6,975 nt of DNA from Methanosarcina sp. (GTDB taxonomy: Archaea; Halobacteriota; Methanosarcinia; Methanosarcinales; Methanosarcinaceae). This document shows positions 4,135-6,975 of the stretch, piece by piece. The translations under genes were made by a program, and so were the position numbers. Numbering within the stretch: position 1 is the first letter of the stretch; every line of letters begins with the position of its first letter. The DNA lies in the NCBI GenBank assembly GCA_017883485.1, contig JADGNM010000135.1, forward strand, positions 1 to 6,975, given 5' to 3'. The notes beneath the pieces were generated by a model. It was not told where the DNA came from and ran no database searches. It saw nothing but the letters and a program-made list of their open reading frames with translations.

Positions 4135-5546
4135 CTCTAAGACAGACAAAACAGCATTACCTCCGCCCTGAAATCAGAAAAACGATCTTGAGAGTTTCCA
4201 CTGACGGGAACTATTCAAGGTCTGGACATTGGCAGGACACTAAAAATGTCAATGGAGTTGAGAAAGAGATACAGGATTGGTACAGGCGAATTGAGGGAAA
4301 ACAGTTCAAGTATGAAATGTCAAGTCCCGTAGATTATAATAACATGGTCCTGAACCACCGGACAATATACTGGACCCTCAACTATTTCGATAAGGGAATC
4401 TATAAACTCAATTATTCCGGGATATCAAGTGAGCAGAGCCCAGGTATTAGCCGCCAACATACCGTTGCTTACAGCCTTGGAATTGACATTGATAAAGAGC
4501 ATGGAAAGGATATCCATGATCCAGACGTAAAGAAGGCAGTAGAGGATATGGGGCAGTTCTTCTCCGATTTCCTGAGAGAATACCTGCCAAACTCGGTGTA
4601 CTGCCTCTATTCGGGTGGTGGAATATACCTACTCATCCATCATAGGACACTCGATCAATATTATAATAAATACCTCCGCCGTACGGACCCGGCATATTCA
4701 TGGGATTACATGTTTAGAGTGCTCGGAGATGCATTTGACGGACTTATCAAGACGAAGGAAAATGAGTTCTTTGTAGTGCGTCCCGAACATAAGGGAAAGG
4801 TCAAAGCAGATGCTCTCAATAACTCTCAGAGGGTCTTTAAGACTATCTTTAGTATTCATAAGAAACTCGATTATGCGGTAATTCCCCTTGATCCATACGA
4901 CATGGAAATAGACTTTGATAAAGCAAAACTCCCCATATGCGAGGAAGTAATTGAGGATGGGAATAACTGGTATACGGATTATGATGACGGCGGTTATTTC
5001 CTTGTTAATTGCCTAAAACCTTACCTCGAAGCTGCAATCAAGAAGAAAGGAAAGGATATTGCTTATGACAGTGAATGTTACTGCTCCACTATCCCATTGG
5101 ACGACATTAGCAGGTGGCCTCCATGTATGCAGAATATCTGGACACTACCTTCCTGCGGAGAAGGAGCTACGAGAACACTAGCTGACTTTGTTTCCTTCCT
5201 TGGTCAGATTGGATTAAGTGAAGAAAACGCTAGGCAGATGTTTTCCACCGTTGCGGACAGATGGTGTGCAAGAACTAGCAATTTGTTCGAAAGTTATTTC
5301 AGGAAAATGAAAACTCCCACATGTGCCCGGTTAGGTTCAAATGATAATACAGGGTTCCCTAAGGGAGTCTCAATTAAACATCTGGGGGTATGTGTTCCAG
5401 ATTTGAAATGCATGAACGCTCCTTCTCCTTACTACTATGTAGATGTAAAGGCAAAACTAAGATGGAAGGAAGAGGAAAAACAGGCAAAGGCCGTTAAGAA
5501 ACCAGCAAACGAACCTTTTACATGCAGTCAACGGGTTTCTGTTTAA
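4128..5546 (+). CDS. Archaeo-eukaryotic primase with PriL-like Fe-S domain (one chain)
   Basis: This 472-residue protein would make primers, and possibly extend DNA, for viral replication. The N-terminal two thirds is an AEP catalytic domain: motif I GIDID (Asp120, Asp122), motif II YSGGGIY (161-167), and motif III, with Asp228 followed by QRVFKTIFSIHKK (Arg235, Ser242, His244), like the D...RLIRLPGSLHGK region of archaeal PriS. The C-terminal part (about 325-430) resembles PriL: PPC at C333, a helical segment TLADFVSFLGQIGLSEENA, then C399, C422 and C428 (LGVCVPDLKC), four cysteines placed to bind a 4Fe-4S cluster. The last 40 residues are a charged tail. Motif II has Tyr167 where AEPs usually have His. 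The ATG at 4128 is chosen because a G-rich AGGGGGGA precedes it and it overlaps the helicase TAA; an in-frame ATG at 4005 would lie inside helicase motif VI. Plasmid and viral PriS-PriL fusions such as that of pTN2 are the closest known type. Confidence 0.85.
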   Translation: MLTLRQTKQHYLRPEIRKTILRVSTDGNYSRSGHWQDTKNVNGVEKEIQDWYRRIEGKQFKYEMSSPVDYNNMVLNHRTIYWTLNYFDKGIYKLNYSGISSEQSPGISRQHTVAYSLGIDIDKEHGKDIHDPDVKKAVEDMGQFFSDFLREYLPNSVYCLYSGGGIYLLIHHRTLDQYYNKYLRRTDPAYSWDYMFRVLGDAFDGLIKTKENEFFVVRPEHKGKVKADALNNSQRVFKTIFSIHKKLDYAVIPLDPYDMEIDFDKAKLPICEEVIEDGNNWYTDYDDGGYFLVNCLKPYLEAAIKKKGKDIAYDSECYCSTIPLDDISRWPPCMQNIWTLPSCGEGATRTLADFVSFLGQIGLSEENARQMFSTVADRWCARTSNLFESYFRKMKTPTCARLGSNDNTGFPKGVSIKHLGVCVPDLKCMNAPSPYYYVDVKAKLRWKEEEKQAKAVKKPANEPFTCSQRVSV

Positions 5547-5570
5547 GGTAACTCTCTTTGAGCTATCCAC

Positions 5571-5618
5571 TTTTTTCAATTTGCATTAATTGTTCATCAA
5601 TTCGAGTCTTTATTTTTC
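5571..5618 (+). terminator. T-rich terminator after the primase gene
   Basis: A six-T run at 5571-5576 is followed by a weak hairpin (AATTG 5588-5592 and CAATT 5598-5602) and a T-rich stretch at 5608-5617. This is the first convincing T-rich signal downstream of the operon and probably ends its transcript 25-70 bases after the primase stop. Confidence 0.45.
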
Positions 5619-5627
5619 CTGCAGATT

Positions 5628-5851
5628 GGTACAGGGAAATTGTCCGCTGGCACAGGGAGAAACACAACTGTTTGAAAATATTGAGCGAGCGGTGTGCCGG
5701 CAATGTCAACCGAATCTTTTAGAATTTCTTTCGGTGTACCGCGGTGTGCCGCTAAAAACGATTGCAGTGTATTATATGGTACAGGGGTACAGCATATTTT
5801 ACATTTTTCTTGATTTTTTTCATATAATATAGTGTACCGGTGTGCCGGCAA
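5628..5851. repeat. Downstream iteron-like repeat array, candidate replication origin
   Basis: Copies of the 8-bp word seen before the helicase recur: GGTGTGCC (5691-5698), GGTGTACC (5733-5740), GGTGTGCC (5743-5750), AGTGTACC (5831-5838) and GGTGTGCC (5839-5846). A sister form, GGTACAGG, which is one base from the reverse complement of GGTGTACC, occurs at 5628-5635 and in tandem at 5778-5793 (second copy GGTACAGC), with GGCACAGG at 5649-5656. No gene covers the area. Repeated short sites beside AT-rich DNA next to replication genes are typical of iteron origins in plasmids and viruses; operator sites for an element regulator are the main alternative. Confidence 0.65.
5794..5830. other. AT-rich block within the repeat array (possible DNA-unwinding element)
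   Basis: This stretch contains only two G or C bases outside its short T-runs and includes eight T in a row near 5813-5820 followed by CATATAATAT. It lies between the tandem GGTACAGG copies and the AGTGTACC/GGTGTGCC pair. In an origin this is where strands would open first. It could instead contain a TATA box (ATATAATA) reading to the right. Confidence 0.4.
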
Positions 5852-6044
5852 TTTTGAGTTCGGATATATCAGCCCTTTTTGCAATCTTAGTTTCTTACTC
5901 TCCAGTGCAATTTCTCTTTCATTACTATCGCGCAAAGTACAGGAAAAATGTGGCAAAAATCTCCTTTCCTTCTGTGCTCTTTCAAATGAAAAATGAATAT
6001 TCATAACCTGAATTATTCTCTAAATATTATATTAACAGCGTGAA

Positions 6045-6090
6045 CTTTATAAACTTAGAAGTGAAATATAAAGAAAAATCGCTTTAAATT
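6045..6090 (+). promoter_or_regulatory. Candidate promoter region of the packaging genes
   Basis: TTTATAAA (6045-6052) and TTTAAATT (6083-6090) are both acceptable archaeal TATA boxes. The second would start transcription near 6112, inside the first of the two direct repeats, which is where an operator would block it; the first would give a leader of about 105 bases. I cannot decide between them from sequence. Confidence 0.35.
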
Positions 6091-6106
6091 TGCGCTATAA
6101 TCAATT

Positions 6107-6139
6107 ACGCTAAACCCATTACCCGATACGGTAAACCCA
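6107..6139. repeat. Two 12-bp direct repeats 21 bp apart upstream of terS
   Basis: ACGCTAAACCCA (6107-6118) and ACGGTAAACCCA (6128-6139) differ at one base and start 21 bases apart, two turns of the DNA helix. Same-face spacing of identical sites just upstream of a gene suggests binding of a regulator as a pair. The packaging genes are usually late genes, so this may be where late expression is controlled. Confidence 0.45.
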
Positions 6140-6177
6140 ACAGTTAAAACTTTTCAATTGCGAAAAGAGGTAAAAAA

Positions 6178-6684
6178 TTGCGAATAAATAATATCATAAA
6201 ATACGACCTGGAAACGAGAGCGAAAAACCTTAAAGGCGAGGGCAAGACGCTTGAAGAGATTTCGCAAACATTAACAGAAGAAGCGAAAACTCCGATTAGT
6301 ATTTCGACGGTATACCGTTATTTCGATTCAAACGAAAAAGCATTAGTTCAGGCAATCGAAAAAAGCGATAAATTACAGGCAAAGGTAGCCGATGCCGAAA
6401 TTAATACAATTACACAAAGGGTTAAAATAATTGATCAGTTTTTGAAGATATCAGAACAAGCTCTTAAAGCTGGAGATTTCAGGGCGGCGGTTATGGCGCT
6501 TAGGGGAGCAACTGAAGCTCAGGACAGCCTGGACAAGAGATTAGGCAAGCTGAAAGCACCAACGAACACGAACAATATTAATATTCTAAACATTCAGGAG
6601 CAAACAGCCCATGCAAGAGAACGATTCGCTGATGCAGTCTTTCGCATCGCTAACGGAAACACAGAGAGAGAATATTCTCAATGA
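6178..6684 (+). CDS. terS: Terminase small subunit (DNA recognition)
   Basis: The small terminase subunit recognises the viral DNA to be packaged and hands it to the large-subunit motor. This 168-residue protein has the expected layout: an N-terminal helix-turn-helix (residues 22-50, GKTLEEISQTLTEE then SISTVYRYF), a long helical, coiled-coil-like middle (52-125, e.g. KALVQAIEKSDKLQAKV and FRAAVMALRGATEAQDSL), and a C-terminal part with an Asn/Ile-rich strand (NTNNINILNIQ, 131-141) and a last helix. The start is a TTG with GAGGT at 6167-6171, six bases upstream. The identification rests on this layout together with the terminase large subunit gene that overlaps its end; sequence alone would only suggest a helix-turn-helix protein. 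It is about the usual length for TerS. Confidence 0.7.
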   Translation: MRINNIIKYDLETRAKNLKGEGKTLEEISQTLTEEAKTPISISTVYRYFDSNEKALVQAIEKSDKLQAKVADAEINTITQRVKIIDQFLKISEQALKAGDFRAAVMALRGATEAQDSLDKRLGKLKAPTNTNNINILNIQEQTAHARERFADAVFRIANGNTEREYSQ

Positions 6685-6975
6685 TTTTTCAGAGGAAGAG
6701 CTCTATTACTTGCAGTACGATTGGCAGATGTTAGCCAGGCCTGCACAAAGAATACCTTCTGGCAGCTGGTTTTGTTGGCTTCTACGTAGTGGGCGAGGTT
6801 ACGGGAAAAGTCGATGTGGATCTGAGACAGTTATTCAATGGGCTCAAGAGGGTTACAGTCCAATTGCTCTGATAGGTCAGACTAAGGCAGATGCTAGGGA
6901 TACCATGGTAGAGCTAGGGGATAGCTCTATTCTTAAGGTTGCTCCTCCTTGGTTTTATCCAGAATACGAACCTTC
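6611..6975 (+). CDS. terL: Terminase large subunit, N-terminal part (3' end outside window)
   Basis: This is the ATPase-nuclease motor that pumps DNA into the capsid. The frame is open from ATG 6611 to the window end (121 residues). It shows the N-terminal ATPase signatures: an adenine-motif region ending ARPAQRIPSGSW (42-53), a Walker A variant SGRGYGKSRCGSE (60-72; typical terminases read GGRGxGKTrxgAE), and a following strand and helix IALIGQTKADARDTMVE (85-101). Walker B and the nuclease domain would lie beyond the window. The ATG at 6611 has AGGAG at 6596-6600, ten bases upstream; a second in-frame ATG at 6632 lacks one. Either way the start lies inside terS (74-base overlap), indicating co-transcription and probably translational coupling. 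Its presence is the main reason to call this a head-tailed virus or provirus. Confidence 0.85.
   Translation, partial: MQENDSLMQSFASLTETQRENILNDFSEEELYYLQYDWQMLARPAQRIPSGSWFCWLLRSGRGYGKSRCGSETVIQWAQEGYSPIALIGQTKADARDTMVELGDSSILKVAPPWFYPEYEP

Larger units (their letters stand above)
5852..6177. other. Gene-free region upstream of terS
   Basis: No credible gene is seen on either strand. The region is AT-rich and contains several TATA-like words (TTTATAAA at 6045-6052, AATATAAA near 6065, TTTAAATT at 6083-6090) and a pair of direct repeats just before terS. It is best read as the promoter and leader of the packaging genes. Confidence 0.45.

Noticed and set aside
5590..5832. 80-codon open frame on the plus strand through the repeat array
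   Set aside because: No convincing ribosome site, composition dictated by the repeats, and no protein-like pattern; better read as non-coding origin DNA.
5628..5851. CRISPR array
   Set aside because: The repeats are only about 8 bp, irregularly spaced and in tandem in places; there are no uniform spacers and no cas genes.
5597..6004. 135-codon open frame on the minus strand
   Set aside because: It runs straight through the repeat array and AT-rich block, shows no recognisable motif, and its apparent repeats (TPVP, RGTP) merely echo the DNA repeats.

Overview
The window looks like part of the genome of a head-tailed (Caudoviricetes-like) archaeal virus or provirus, probably from a methanogen-type euryarchaeon related to Methanosarcinales. 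The archaeal signs are a small CxxC/CxxC zinc ribbon ending in SPYWNKPRR, a one-chain primase carrying a PriL-like iron-sulfur domain, TATA-box promoters, T-tract terminators and GGAGG/GGTGA ribosome sites. The viral sign is a small-terminase/large-terminase gene pair at the right end. The host assignment is inferred from protein style; no host marker gene is present.

Layout. (1) 1-402: the 3' end of an unrecognised gene, with a hairpin and T-tract terminator. (2) 480-1007: a zinc-ribbon protein and a 48-residue ribbon-helix-helix regulator, each with its own candidate promoter. (3) 1008-1262: a gene-free stretch with an inverted repeat and a candidate promoter. (4) 1263-5546: one tightly packed rightward operon. 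It holds four very small genes (45, 42, 27 and 56 residues) joined stop-to-start, a 204-residue unknown protein, a 49-residue ORF, a UvrD/Rep-like SF1 helicase and an archaeo-eukaryotic primase. (5) 5547-6177: a gene-free region with a terminator, an array of GGTGTRCC-type repeats and an AT-rich block, then a candidate promoter and paired direct repeats. (6) 6178 to the end: terS, overlapped by the start of terL, which runs off the window.

How it fits together. The helicase and primase form a replication module, and repeats of one 8-bp family lie on both sides of it (2461-2541 and 5628-5846). The downstream cluster sits beside an AT-rich block and is a good candidate replication origin, while the upstream cluster lies just before, and within the ORF overlapping, the helicase start. 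The packaging genes follow as a separate transcription unit.

Most notable points: an in-frame TGA at 3799-3801 cuts the helicase between motifs IV and V although the reading frame continues with intact motifs V and VI; the iteron-like repeats bracket the replication genes; the primase is a PriS-PriL-like fusion with a Tyr where motif II usually has His; and the operon starts with a chain of overlapping micro-genes, two of which share a Cys motif.
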